Assembly: GCF_020042345.1 (NCBI RefSeq)
Contig: NZ_CP083387.1
Span: forward strand, 4,650,001 to 4,714,000
Origin: Arachidicoccus terrestris
GTDB lineage: Bacteria; Bacteroidota; Bacteroidia; Chitinophagales; Chitinophagaceae
Direction: 5' to 3'
Length of the DNA: 64,000 bases
Numbering within the stretch: the first letter of the stretch is position 1; each line of letters starts with the position of its first letter. Below the pieces are notes generated by a model that worked only from the letters and a program-made list of their open reading frames with translations, did no database searches and was not told the DNA's origin. Position numbers and translations under genes: made by a program. Below, in pieces: positions 54,029-63,786 of the stretch.

Positions 54029-55360
54029 CTATATACCAAACGGATATGTTTCAGGAATTTCCAGGTTATCAGGCTGGATATGTAAAGGATGTAAGGCAGT
54101 TGTCTCATCTATAAAGATGAATGCGTCATAACGGAACGGAATAATGCTTTTTACATAGTTTGCCGCTCTTTCATATTCAGGGCGATATACAACACCGATG
54201 GCTCTATGGCCAATAGGGACCTCTAGTGCACTTTCTTTAAGTTGATTCATCATTAGCAGGCAACTGTGACTGGCTCCTTGGTGCAGAACATGTTCCCAGC
54301 TATCTTGCTTGGCTTCAGGCACCGTCATTTTCTTCATATCATCTCCCCAGTATTCACCTGCGATAACACCACCTTTATAAGTCCCGAAGCCGATTAGCAC
54401 AGTATCGTTGTATTTTCTACGGGATAACTCACCTATATTGTACATTCCTTCGTCTGCCATTTCAGTGGCACCCGCATCTCCGATATGTGTATTATGTGCC
54501 CACACGATGGCTTTGGACCTGGGCCCGTGAAATAACAGTAAACGCTCCAAGGTATCTTGCATATGACTATCTCTGACATTCCACGAATGGGCATCCCCCT
54601 TTAACATCGTCCGATAGTATTTTTCTGCATTGACAGCTACTAATGCATTCTGCTCCATATTAAACGCTTGTTCAATATCGCCATCATACCGGGGCATTTT
54701 TTCGTGTATTGTAGCTAAGAGCCGTAACATTTTCGGTTCGCAGCTTTCCGAAACAAAACGACTGGCCCTTGCATAACGCCCTTCGTCTTTTTTATACGGT
54801 TCAAAACAGTTAAAGGCCTCTCGTGCGACTGCTAACGCATCCGGATCGTTTTTCTTGAGATACTGCATTATTACTTCCATAGATTCCCACAGACTATATA
54901 CATCAAGCCCGTAGAAACCTATTTTTCTTTGTGTGGAAATTGGCTGATTATATTTCTTTAACCAATCCGCAAACGCCACTATTTCCCAGTTCGCCCACAT
55001 CCACGTTGGCCAGCGGTTGAACTGCTTCAGAACATCAACCGCAGTCATCTCAGCGCCATACTGCTTAACATATCGGTTAAGTGCGTAACAATCCGGCCAA
55101 TCACCTTCCACAGCAATAAAATTAAACCCCTGCTCATCAATAAGCCGTCGACTGATCCGGGCTCGCCAGGTATAAAACTCATGGGTGCCATGAGAAGCCT
55201 CACCCAGCATGACAATACGTGCATCCCCAATTCTTTTTATCAGCGGATCAAGATCTTTATCATGCTTTAGTTCATGACAAGCATTTTTCACCTGCTTAAT
55301 ATAGTAACCGTTTGGTACGGTTTCAGCCTCGTTTTTTTTAATTCGTTTCATTAACATCAT
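54029..55360 (-). CDS. Erythromycin esterase family protein
   Basis: 443 residues. G-E-A-S-H-G-T-H-E-F near residue 54 and the E-G-D-W-P-D segment near 85 are signature motifs; His and Glu form the active site of the EreA/EreB-like family. Most members in free-living Bacteroidota are not clinical resistance enzymes and their natural substrate is unknown. The start lies directly after the stop of a phosphoribosyltransferase gene (TGAATG), so the two are one operon, a pairing seen in other genomes. Confidence 0.93.
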   Translation of the reverse strand: MMLMKRIKKNEAETVPNGYYIKQVKNACHELKHDKDLDPLIKRIGDARIVMLGEASHGTHEFYTWRARISRRLIDEQGFNFIAVEGDWPDCYALNRYVKQYGAEMTAVDVLKQFNRWPTWMWANWEIVAFADWLKKYNQPISTQRKIGFYGLDVYSLWESMEVIMQYLKKNDPDALAVAREAFNCFEPYKKDEGRYARASRFVSESCEPKMLRLLATIHEKMPRYDGDIEQAFNMEQNALVAVNAEKYYRTMLKGDAHSWNVRDSHMQDTLERLLLFHGPRSKAIVWAHNTHIGDAGATEMADEGMYNIGELSRRKYNDTVLIGFGTYKGGVIAGEYWGDDMKKMTVPEAKQDSWEHVLHQGASHSCLLMMNQLKESALEVPIGHRAIGVVYRPEYERAANYVKSIIPFRYDAFIFIDETTALHPLHIQPDNLEIPETYPFGI

Positions 55361-56014
55361 TCAAATATTAATAGTTTTATTGTATAGTTGTATGTATTTC
55401 ACAACCTCTTCATCACTCAATTGTCTAAAGTCTTCATAGAACTCACCTACACCTTTGAATATATCTGGCACAAGCGGGCAGATTACCACATCTACCTGCT
55501 CAGACAAAAGGTCGATGCTTGACTGACTAGCGACAGGGACGGCCACTATAATCTCGTTAGGGTGATGTGTCTTTACCATCTGTAAAGTACTCAACATGGT
55601 ATGCCCGGTAGCCAATCCATCGTCTGTTAAAATCACAGTTTTCCCCGATAGTGCTTCAGGTGTATGATTGGCTCCCATATACATTCTGTACATTTCCCGT
55701 AAACGTGTACGAATAACTGATATTTCCTTTTCGAAATACTCGCTCGGAACCCGTGTGTTATCATCGACAAAACTATCTGTCAGGCTTACTGCGCCGATGG
55801 CGTATTCTTTATGCAGCGGATGGCCTATCTTTTTTGACAATGCCAGATCTAGTTTAAAATTGAGTGATGTCGCAATTATATAGCCAATCGGCACCCCTCC
55901 TCTTGGAATGGCCAGAACAACGCCATTCATATCCGCATATCGGTCAAGCGATGCTGCTAGCAAATGCCCAGCCTCTTCCCTGTTTTTATAACCATGTATA
56001 TCCCAAAAAAACAT
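55361..56014 (-). CDS. Phosphoribosyltransferase-family protein
   Basis: 217 residues from M-F-F-W-D-I-H-G (56014). A strong Shine-Dalgarno GGGAGG sits at 56024-56019, seven bases upstream, which decides this start over the in-frame Met at 56104. The PRPP-binding loop V-I-L-T-D-D-G-L-A-T-G-H-T and the A-I-P-R-G-G-V-P-I-G-Y segment are typical of type I phosphoribosyltransferases of the stress-linked group. The base acted on is not known. It is first in a two-gene operon with the erythromycin esterase. Confidence 0.9.
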   Translation of the reverse strand: MFFWDIHGYKNREEAGHLLAASLDRYADMNGVVLAIPRGGVPIGYIIATSLNFKLDLALSKKIGHPLHKEYAIGAVSLTDSFVDDNTRVPSEYFEKEISVIRTRLREMYRMYMGANHTPEALSGKTVILTDDGLATGHTMLSTLQMVKTHHPNEIIVAVPVASQSSIDLLSEQVDVVICPLVPDIFKGVGEFYEDFRQLSDEEVVKYIQLYNKTINI

Positions 56015-56369
56015 GTTGCCTCCCATTTCTTTTTTGATACTCAATCGTGTACAAATCTTTCTGTGTTTCATTATAGACTGCTGTATAAAAGTCTCAATAA
56101 GCACTCCATATTCATATTTTATCTTGCAACTTTGTTATATAAAAGGTTAAAATACCATAGATATAACAGCCGTTCAGCCCACGGTAAAGGCCTACGTTAA
56201 ATAAATACATTCACGTTTAAAACCGGCGGCCGTCAGCATTATTTAGTGCGCCCGTTTGCCGGTCATCTTAAAAATATTTCATAAAGCCCCATGTTTTCAG
56301 TATTGCGTTTAAATACAATTATTTTTTGTACCGATATTTTAATATAAAATCAACATTCGGGTGGCAGTT
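56015..56369. other. Divergent intergenic region
   Basis: No further gene. It holds the start side of the esterase operon to the left and of the small membrane protein to the right. The strong ribosome site of the phosphoribosyltransferase lies at its left edge. Confidence 0.3.
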
Positions 56370-56384
56370 TGGCAGCTTTATTGT
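56370..56384 (+). promoter_or_regulatory. Sigma-54-like promoter of the small membrane protein
   Basis: TGGCAG (56370-56375), five bases, TTGT (56381-56384): one base from consensus in each box, correct -24/-12 spacing. Transcription would start near 56396, leaving about 20 bases to the ATG at 56416. Confidence 0.45.
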
Positions 56385-56415
56385 GCTACTCCAGTTAGAT
56401 AAAAAAGGAGGAATT

Positions 56416-56517
56416 ATGTCATTATTAATAGCTCAGATTATTATTGGAGTTGCAGCAATGTGGTTAATTAATATCCCCACCCCTCAGAAGAAAAAAACGG
56501 CTAGAACGGCGGGGTAG
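56416..56517 (+). CDS. 33-residue single-helix membrane protein
   Basis: Encodes a peptide starting M-S-L-L-I-A-Q-I-I-I-G with one hydrophobic helix (2-20) and a basic tail ending K-K-K-T-A-R-T-A-G. Ribosome site AAGGAGG lies six bases before the ATG, much stronger than most starts here. A frame from 56326 adds residues of no character. Small single-helix proteins often tune membrane enzymes during stress; this one may be linked to the sigma-54-like promoter just upstream. Function unknown. Confidence 0.65.
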   Translation: MSLLIAQIIIGVAAMWLINIPTPQKKKTARTAG

Positions 56518-56809
56518 ATCTCAAAGTTTGGGTATCGTGGTGCTTGCTTTTTTTGATTTTAACCTGGAAATATAATTATATCGGATGATCAATGATTCAG
56601 CTAGCTTGCCGCATTCAATTTCCATTATTCTATTGCGTGAGGCGTCCTATTAACAGCCGTATAATACCTGTAATCACAGGTTACATAATAGGCATATGGG
56701 CGTCAGACTAAAACACGACCGGCCGGCACAATCTGAATATTCAGCATTTTATACGGAAGTATTCAATATGCACCGACCAGCCTGTTTTATTAAACACTAC
56801 ACTACTACT
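56518..56809. other. Non-coding region
   Basis: Nothing recognisable beyond weak overlapping frames. It separates the small membrane gene from the end of the Sus operon. Confidence 0.3.
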
Positions 56810-57562
56810 CTACTTCAACTGGACCTTTACAATTTCAGAAAAGATCCGGTCATCGACACCAGAGATCTTTACGCCTACCCTGGCGTAGAAATAGTCCTGA
56901 TCCGCGACACCAATATTGCCTCCGGATATATCCTCAGGTATCTTAGCAGTCAGTTTAATGCTGGAAAGATTGGTGATATCTGAGCCCGCTATGGAACCAA
57001 AGGCAATTTTATTATCCTCATCCACAAAGGCCGTTCTATTGACGTATAGGCTAACAGATTCGATATCTTTGGCTCTGTTATCCGTGATAATCTTACTAAT
57101 ACTGGCTGTAGCCGTTACTACAGAATCAGTTCCTATGCTAAAATCAGCCTTGTCTACCATATAGTACGGCAATACCTCAATATCCATATCTGTACTGCCA
57201 TGTAAGCTTAAAGGGATCGTGTCAGAATGAGTCTGTTCATTTTCCAGGCTCAAAAACGGTCCCTGTGATGAAGGAATGACCAGCCGGTAATCTCCATTAA
57301 ATAACAAAGCAGAAAAGGAGCCATCCTGATTCAGATAAACGTTAATGGCCCCGCTCTTACCAAACCCTGATTGCCAGAGTTCAAAATAAACTGCTGATAT
57401 CTGATCTCCCGTATTTTTCACCTGGATTGGTTTCCCCTGGTATACGAGATGGCCGGTAAACCGGGTCTTGGGTGCCTCAAAATTGTCCTTCTGGCAACTG
57501 CTTATACCAATGCTCAGCAGCCCCATTAAAGATAGATAATATAAAAAACGATACTTTTTCAT
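56810..57562 (-). CDS. DUF3823 lipoprotein
   Basis: 250 residues from M-K-K-Y-R-F (57562) with lipobox I-S-S-C. Two beta domains, with G-D-Y-R-L-V-I-P near 90, fit DUF3823, proteins that follow SusD in many Bacteroidota operons and probably sit on the cell surface binding glycan. Its 90-base gap from SusD and same direction place it in the operon. It should help capture the substrate imported by SusC/SusD. Confidence 0.9.
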   Translation of the reverse strand: MKKYRFLYYLSLMGLLSIGISSCQKDNFEAPKTRFTGHLVYQGKPIQVKNTGDQISAVYFELWQSGFGKSGAINVYLNQDGSFSALLFNGDYRLVIPSSQGPFLSLENEQTHSDTIPLSLHGSTDMDIEVLPYYMVDKADFSIGTDSVVTATASISKIITDNRAKDIESVSLYVNRTAFVDEDNKIAFGSIAGSDITNLSSIKLTAKIPEDISGGNIGVADQDYFYARVGVKISGVDDRIFSEIVKVQLK

Positions 57563-57652
57563 AATGTAATTTTTAGTATTCCTTGAATAACCAATCAATT
57601 TCACGGATCATGATGTAATCATCGCGTCGCGATGATTACCAGGTCTTTAATC

Positions 57653-59533
57653 CTATTGATTAGGGTTTTTAACGATCTTGGGATTATTGCTAATGATATC
57701 CTGATTGATCTTAGAGTAGTAGTTACCCGTCTGAAAACGATGAGCAGCCGTTACTTCACTTGGCTTGACCACTTTAAAGATCCATTTGCCATCATTAGCG
57801 GTACCGGGTGCATATACTTTATAAGACCATAGGCCGTAGGCCATCGTATTGGGAGCAGCCGCCTTGCCAATACCATTGTCCAGATCTGTAATACTGATAC
57901 TCTGACCATTCCAGACTTTATGTGCAATACGCCAGCGCTTGTTATCAAACAATTCATGTCCCTCAAAGGCCAGCTCTACCCGTCTTTCATGAACGATCCT
58001 GTCAAAGGTAATCTGCGTGGGCGTGAGGTCTGTTTTAAACCCGGCACGACGGCGGATCATATTCAGGAAAATAGCGGCAGAATCTTTATTCCCCAATTCA
58101 AATTCGGCTTCAGCCAGGTTAAGCAGCACTTCTCCGTAGCGGTATCTTACCCACCAAACTTCACTCTGCGTACCGATCTGGCCAGAACCCGTTGCAGGGT
58201 CCATAAACTTACGTACATAGAACCCGGTCTGTGCACCAAACTCTAACCCATCAATCGGGCCGGATCCACCTACCACCTTTTCCTTATAGTTCCTGCCCGG
58301 TAACTGAGCCAGTCCGCCAAACACATTCGAGGTAATGATCCTGCCCGTTGCTGCGACATAATAACCAGCCCAGATATCTACATCTTTACCCTTAAACTGA
58401 CTACCCGGCAAAATAAAAGTGCCTGCCAGACGTGCATCACGATTTTTAAATATATCCGTCTCCTGATCATAATAAGCATAATCGGCGCCATTTTTTAGTA
58501 CAAATGGTGTGTACTTGTTATCCAGCGTTTCATATTTAAGCGCCAGATTCAGTGTAGGGTTAAGCCTGCCTCCCTGTGCTTCTTCTGCAATAGCTCTGGG
58601 TTGATTATTCAGGGTCCATGCTTCAATGGTGCCGCTCTTCAGCTTGAAATTTTGAGCGAAGATGACCTCTGGATTGTTAGACTTGTCATAAAAGAGTGCT
58701 GCAAAATTATCAGACAAATCCTCCGGTTTTTTCATATACAGACTATACTTATGACTATTCACCAGTGTCAGAGAAGCCTTTCTGGAGATCTCATAGTATT
58801 TTCTGGCCTCAGCAGTAGGAATGCCTACTTCTCCACCAGGTAACGAAACGCTGGGCGTCATAGCTCCATATTTGGCGATGGAGGCCGCATACAAAGCTGC
58901 TCTTGACTGCATGGCTAAACACACACCCTTAGAGGCTCGGTCCTGCACACCGGCATCATCGGGCAAATACTGTTGGGCGGTGTCTAATTCAGCTAATACA
59001 AAATCGTATACTTCTGACTCCTTGGCTCTGGCGTGCTGTAAATAAGACGGATCACCATTATAGTCGTAGGTCAGAGGTTCAGTTATAATAGGCACCCCTC
59101 CCATTCTTTTTACCAGCTCAAAGTAATTGGCTGCCCTTAAAAAGCGTGCTTCTGCAATGAAACGCTGCTTGTCTTCATCTGCCAAGGCTTTTGAAGCGCG
59201 ACAACGTTCAATATAGATATTGATATGGCGGATATAATCATAATTCCATATGCTCCACCAGTCGTAAGGGTAATCGGTTTGCTGAACGCGCCAGTAATTG
59301 CCAGCCTCAGAAGGAAAAGCCTCATCATAATTTGTAAACTCCGACCAGTTCGTAATCGTCTGCAAATCCACATAGCCCTTATACAGGTCCGCCAATGCTG
59401 AAAAAGCCAGCTCTTTAGACCCAAAAACCTGATCTGTTTTTAGAATAGAGGTCGGATCATTGGTTAAGAAATCTTTACTACAGCCAGAAGCCAGTAAACT
59501 GGCCATCATGACTATCAAATATATCTTCTTCAT
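57653..59533 (-). CDS. SusD/RagB surface glycan-binding lipoprotein
   Basis: 626 residues with lipobox A-S-G-C (Cys18) and the SusD layout: helical TPR-like scaffold, D-D-A-G near the middle, conserved W-W-V-R-Y-R-Y-G-E-V-L-L-N-L-A-E-A-E near 465 and R-R-V-E-L-A-F-E-G-H-E-L-F-D near 535. It binds the glycan on the surface and forms a lid for the SusC channel encoded 17 bases upstream. The glycan is not identifiable from sequence. Confidence 0.96.
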   Translation of the reverse strand: MKKIYLIVMMASLLASGCSKDFLTNDPTSILKTDQVFGSKELAFSALADLYKGYVDLQTITNWSEFTNYDEAFPSEAGNYWRVQQTDYPYDWWSIWNYDYIRHINIYIERCRASKALADEDKQRFIAEARFLRAANYFELVKRMGGVPIITEPLTYDYNGDPSYLQHARAKESEVYDFVLAELDTAQQYLPDDAGVQDRASKGVCLAMQSRAALYAASIAKYGAMTPSVSLPGGEVGIPTAEARKYYEISRKASLTLVNSHKYSLYMKKPEDLSDNFAALFYDKSNNPEVIFAQNFKLKSGTIEAWTLNNQPRAIAEEAQGGRLNPTLNLALKYETLDNKYTPFVLKNGADYAYYDQETDIFKNRDARLAGTFILPGSQFKGKDVDIWAGYYVAATGRIITSNVFGGLAQLPGRNYKEKVVGGSGPIDGLEFGAQTGFYVRKFMDPATGSGQIGTQSEVWWVRYRYGEVLLNLAEAEFELGNKDSAAIFLNMIRRRAGFKTDLTPTQITFDRIVHERRVELAFEGHELFDNKRWRIAHKVWNGQSISITDLDNGIGKAAAPNTMAYGLWSYKVYAPGTANDGKWIFKVVKPSEVTAAHRFQTGNYYSKINQDIISNNPKIVKNPNQ

Positions 59534-59550
59534 AACTTATTATTTAATAA

Positions 59551-62500
59551 TTAAAAGCTCAGATTAATCCCCACATTAATAAACTTACTCTGCGGGTAAG
59601 TTAAACCGTTGTCGTCCACAATCTCTGCATCAATGCCATAATCATGCATGTTGTCAATGGAAAACAGGTTGTTCGCATTTACATAGAATCTAGCCTTGCT
59701 GATTTTGATCCGTTCCAAGACAGCCGTGGGAAGCGAGTAGCCGAGCTCCAGCGTCCGGCAGCGAATGTATTTGACATTCGTCAACCAGAATGTAGAGAGT
59801 TTGTTGTAGTTGCTGTGGCCCTTTTCATTAAAACGCATGGCTGGATAATCTCCGGCTACCCAGGGGCTGTTGACATCATAGATATCCTCATGGTGCCAGT
59901 GACTCTTATAAAAAAGTTCCTGTAGAGCACCTCCATTCTGATAAGGCCAGCGCATTTCCCAATTGCGGACAAAGGAATAGCCGGCACCAATCGAAAAGTC
60001 CATATGAAAATCAAACCCGTTCCAGTTGGCTGCCAAATTGAGTCCTCCGTTAACGATAGGGTCTCTGCCCGTGCCCCATCCCAGAGGCCTGGTGTCATCT
60101 TTATTAATGACACCATTGCCATCAATGTCCTTATAAATAAAGTCCCCCGGCAAAAGGGTTTTGTTCCCCTGTCCGTCAATATTGACAGGATAGTTATTGA
60201 TCTGTTCTTGAGAGGTAAACTGTCCAATCGTAATATATGCCCAGGTAAGGTTCTGTGGTCTGCCCTCCATACTGCTGTAATATTCATCCAGGGAATTAAA
60301 GAATCTGGGCTTATAAGTAGAAACAGTGGAGGTTCTGGCATAGGACAGGTTCGCCCCAATTGAGAATGACACTTTACCGGCCTGACCATGATAAGAAAGA
60401 GAGCCTTCAATCCCCTGTACTTTATCACGGTTCACATCCAGATTCTCATCAGGCAGGGTGTATCCCAGTTCGCTGGGTAACAACACATCATATTTCTGAG
60501 CAGGTATATCGGAGCGTTCTCTTTTGAAGAAGTCAAAAGTACCCGTCAGTTTATTATGGAACATACCAAAATCGAAGCCCAGATCCAGCATGTGGCTCTT
60601 GATCCAACTGATATTGGTAACCGGTTGCCCTCTATAATGAGAACTGATCACCGGTACCCCATCCAATATTGCCGGGTTACCATTATTATAATTGTAGGCT
60701 TCCAGATAAGAGAACTCATCTATAGGCAAGTCACGGTCATCACCGGTCAATCCATAAGAGCCTCTCAGTTTTAGTTCATTCAAGATGTCCGGGCTGACTA
60801 ACTTTTGAAAGAACGGCTCCTGCGTGATACGCCAACCGGCAGATGCAGAGGGGAAGGTTCCCCATTTATGGTCAGGGCTGAGGATATAGGAAGCGTCCCT
60901 ACGTCCTGCCACCTCCAGATAATACTTATTGTTATAATTGTAGCTGATGCGGCCCACATAGCCAATCTTAGACTTGGTTACATCCGCATCATCATAGGTG
61001 TCCATCGTAGAGAAATAAATCAGCGGTAATACATTGGTCGTGGGGACCGCATGGACCCAGTTCTCCAGTTCCTGTCTTTTGTTACGTTCCGTTACGAAAG
61101 TAATGCCGACAGAATGTTTCCCAAAGGTATGGGCATAGTCCGCCTGCAACTGGATATCGGAGGAGAGTACCATTTTTTGCCTGCGCTCTCTCCAGGGGTT
61201 AGAGCTGCCACCGGTAACATTATAACTACTGTCCTTTGGATCAAATGTATAGGCATCGTAGGTATACTCATGGTTATTGAGCAGCTGGTTGGCATAGTAA
61301 TAACCGAACAGTCCTTTTAAAACCAATCCTTCCAAAGGTGTTTTATATTCAGCGGTCAGATTGGTTTGTAAAACGCGCCAGGTATCACGGTATTTACCAG
61401 ACAGATGCGTATTAAGCAAACCCCAGTTTTCATTGTTATGTCCGATATTATTCAGGTAATCCGGGTTATCATTGGCAAAAGGCCTTTCCCATGGCGTATT
61501 GCGCAAGATAGCAAAGCGGGCTTCCCAGTAATCATCTGTGCCAGGAACCCCCGGATTCTGCCGGTCTTCCACACGTCCATTGATAGAGGCGCCAATCTTT
61601 AAGCGCTTGGTGACCTGGGCATCAATATTGCTTTGGATATTGCTCCTGTTGAATTTGTATTCCCGTCCCAGTACAGAGTTCTGGAAGAGATTACTGGCTG
61701 ATACATAATAGTTCACCTTATCTGACCCCCCCGTGAAGTTCAGGTTGATATTATTGAGCGGTGCATTGCCCTGCACAATAAAATCATGCCAGTCGAAACT
61801 TTTATACCCCTCTTCCGTTCCCTGGAGGTATTTATTCAATTCCTCCTGGGAGATCGGGTTTCTGTGCTGATTGATATCAGATTCCACCTTTCCTTTCTGC
61901 CAATCGTAATTGTTGACAGTCTTGGGGAAGCGGCTCCAGTTTTGCCAGCCTGTGTATGCATTCAGGTTGATCCGACTGGGGCTGCCGAGCTTGCCACGTT
62001 TGGTGGTTACCAGTACAACCCCGTTGGCAGCTTCCACCCCGTAGATGGCAGCCGACGCATCTTTTAATACAGAGATACTCTCAATGTCATTGGGGGAAAT
62101 ATTATTGAACTGGCCTTCATCCTGTGGGATGCCATCAATTATGTATAAAGCAGCCCCCATGTTTCTGATAGAAATATTGGCGCTGGCACCCGGACGACTG
62201 TCAGACATCCGGAAGGATACCCCCGGCAGCTTGCCTGCAAGAATAGCGCTCACGGTAGAGCCATTGTGGTTGTTCTCTATATCCTTACTCGAAACCGTGG
62301 CAATCGCCGAGGTTACATCAGATCTTTTCTTGTTGCCGTAACCGATAACAATAACGTCATTCAGGCTGCTGTCCGCCGCTTCAATCAGCTGGATCTCCAT
62401 ACTCTCTGTGTTACCCAAAGCGAGTCGTTGGTCTATATAACCGATGAAAGAAACATATAAGGTATCACCCTCATTCGCTTTGATAGCGAAAGAGCCATCT

Positions 62501-62766
62501 GCCAGACTGAGTGTACCGGAAGCGGCGCTTTTAGCTTTGAGTGAAACCCCTTCCATAGGCTTTCCCTGAGTGTTATAGACATGACCGTGGTAATCATGCA
62601 GATCTCCGTCGCCAGTATTACCTGTCTGGTCCTGGGCTAACAGACAATGACTGATGCCCACGATAAGGATGGTGAATAACACAGGACGCAGTATGGGGAC
62701 GGTCTTAAACAGCCGCCTTCCAGGGATCCGGGTATCACCATTTTTTTGTTTTGATTTAGTTTTCAT
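59551..62766 (-). CDS. SusC/RagA TonB-dependent outer-membrane transporter
   Basis: 1071 residues, typical SusC size. Signal segment near 25-44, a carboxypeptidase-like regulatory domain (about 57-125), D-V-I-V-I-G-Y-G at 137-144 near the start of the plug, then the barrel with aromatic end. It imports oligosaccharides with energy from TonB. It heads the SusC-SusD-DUF3823 operon. The long control region to the right carries LacI-type operators. Confidence 0.97.
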   Translation of the reverse strand: MKTKSKQKNGDTRIPGRRLFKTVPILRPVLFTILIVGISHCLLAQDQTGNTGDGDLHDYHGHVYNTQGKPMEGVSLKAKSAASGTLSLADGSFAIKANEGDTLYVSFIGYIDQRLALGNTESMEIQLIEAADSSLNDVIVIGYGNKKRSDVTSAIATVSSKDIENNHNGSTVSAILAGKLPGVSFRMSDSRPGASANISIRNMGAALYIIDGIPQDEGQFNNISPNDIESISVLKDASAAIYGVEAANGVVLVTTKRGKLGSPSRINLNAYTGWQNWSRFPKTVNNYDWQKGKVESDINQHRNPISQEELNKYLQGTEEGYKSFDWHDFIVQGNAPLNNINLNFTGGSDKVNYYVSASNLFQNSVLGREYKFNRSNIQSNIDAQVTKRLKIGASINGRVEDRQNPGVPGTDDYWEARFAILRNTPWERPFANDNPDYLNNIGHNNENWGLLNTHLSGKYRDTWRVLQTNLTAEYKTPLEGLVLKGLFGYYYANQLLNNHEYTYDAYTFDPKDSSYNVTGGSSNPWRERRQKMVLSSDIQLQADYAHTFGKHSVGITFVTERNKRQELENWVHAVPTTNVLPLIYFSTMDTYDDADVTKSKIGYVGRISYNYNNKYYLEVAGRRDASYILSPDHKWGTFPSASAGWRITQEPFFQKLVSPDILNELKLRGSYGLTGDDRDLPIDEFSYLEAYNYNNGNPAILDGVPVISSHYRGQPVTNISWIKSHMLDLGFDFGMFHNKLTGTFDFFKRERSDIPAQKYDVLLPSELGYTLPDENLDVNRDKVQGIEGSLSYHGQAGKVSFSIGANLSYARTSTVSTYKPRFFNSLDEYYSSMEGRPQNLTWAYITIGQFTSQEQINNYPVNIDGQGNKTLLPGDFIYKDIDGNGVINKDDTRPLGWGTGRDPIVNGGLNLAANWNGFDFHMDFSIGAGYSFVRNWEMRWPYQNGGALQELFYKSHWHHEDIYDVNSPWVAGDYPAMRFNEKGHSNYNKLSTFWLTNVKYIRCRTLELGYSLPTAVLERIKISKARFYVNANNLFSIDNMHDYGIDAEIVDDNGLTYPQSKFINVGINLSF

Positions 62767-62960
62767 AAAAAAAATTTTAGGATAGTAATTTGTTAGAACC
62801 GGTGTGCTGTAGCATTTATCTGGTAGGCTATCGTGGCATTTACGGTCAATGAGTACAGATTTATTTTTTCAGTTAAGGAATATATTCGCCTGAAATAGCC
62901 ACCGCCATAGATGATTGCAGTCGTGTTCGTTATTATTTCAACGAATGCGATCAATACCTT

Positions 62961-62999
62961 AGCTCACAGATGATGACCATTAGCCATCATCTGTGAGCT
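62961..62999. promoter_or_regulatory. Long perfect hairpin upstream of SusC
   Basis: 15-base arms (62961-62975 and 62985-62999) with a nine-base loop. No T run follows, so it is more likely a regulatory or RNA leader element than a terminator. Confidence 0.5.
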
Positions 63000-63191
63000 G
63001 TAACAGCAGTCCCTTGAGCTGTTTAGCTGCACCAATTGTAATCACAGCAGATGCGCTACAGTGACTGGTGACAATTTGATTAAATGCAGTATGATTTCTT
63101 ATATAATTACTTTGCATGACAACAATTTTGTAGTTGATAACTGTAATAATCTGATTTGACTATAGGGCATAAAATGGCCTTTCAGGCCCAG

Positions 63192-63207
63192 ACGCAAACG
63201 TTTGCGT
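63192..63207. promoter_or_regulatory. LacI-type operator
   Basis: Perfect 16-base palindrome ACGCAAACGTTTGCGT, with the central AACGTT and flanking GCAA/TTGC of LacI-family operators that control sugar genes. Confidence 0.6.
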
Positions 63208-63355
63208 TAAAAGGCTTGATAAAACCAGCGTATTACTGGTTCGTTGTTGATATGTTATTCACCGGATTTTACTGACAATCAGCCGGTCTTAATTTGGATA
63301 CCCATGCTGCTTTCGTTTTACTTTTCTTCAATGTGGCTTTAAATTCCCAGACGAA

Positions 63356-63409
63356 AAAAGATGTTTGTCAGAAACTTATACGTTTAAGCATGACAGACAC
63401 ACATCTTTC
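63356..63409. other. Imperfect inverted repeat
   Basis: AAAGATGT and ACATCTTT ends enclose a partly paired interior. It could be a hairpin terminator for a gene to the right or a protein site. Confidence 0.25.
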
Positions 63410-63452
63410 TCAACAGAAGTAATATTTATTCAATAAAAAGTTTACGCATAAA

Positions 63453-63469
63453 GCGTAATCGTTTGCATT
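63453..63469. promoter_or_regulatory. Second, imperfect LacI-type operator
   Basis: GCGTAATCGTTTGCA resembles the palindrome at 63192 with half-site GTTTGCAT intact and the left half degraded. About 260 bases apart, suiting a DNA loop. Confidence 0.4.
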
Positions 63470-63778
63470 GACAACACAAAAAAATAGCTTTCGCGACGCT
63501 TTAATTTTGATTAAACTAGATTTAATAAGATGTTACTACCATCGGTTTTTAATTGCCTCAAATTCCAATTCAAAATCCCGGGCAATGCATAGGACGTTTT
63601 TATAAGATTAATCATCGTAATTTATTCAGTTTTACTTCAACGAGGATTTAAATTAATAAATCATTGACAGTAATTTGGCATTTTCAAACGGGATTAGGCA
63701 ATTATTCGTTATTCATTTAACATTCATTAACATAGTTTGGCGCATTTTTATTAAATAAACGTAAATGAATCAATTCGT

Positions 63779-63786
63779 TATTTTTG
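63779..63786 (+). promoter_or_regulatory. Bacteroidota -7 box TATTTTTG for a gene to the right
   Basis: Exact TAnnTTTG match on the + strand near the window edge. It may serve a gene beyond the window, possibly the LacI-type regulator. Confidence 0.3.

Noticed and set aside
56696-56983. 95-codon frame
   Set aside because: Largely overlaps the DUF3823 gene on the other strand.
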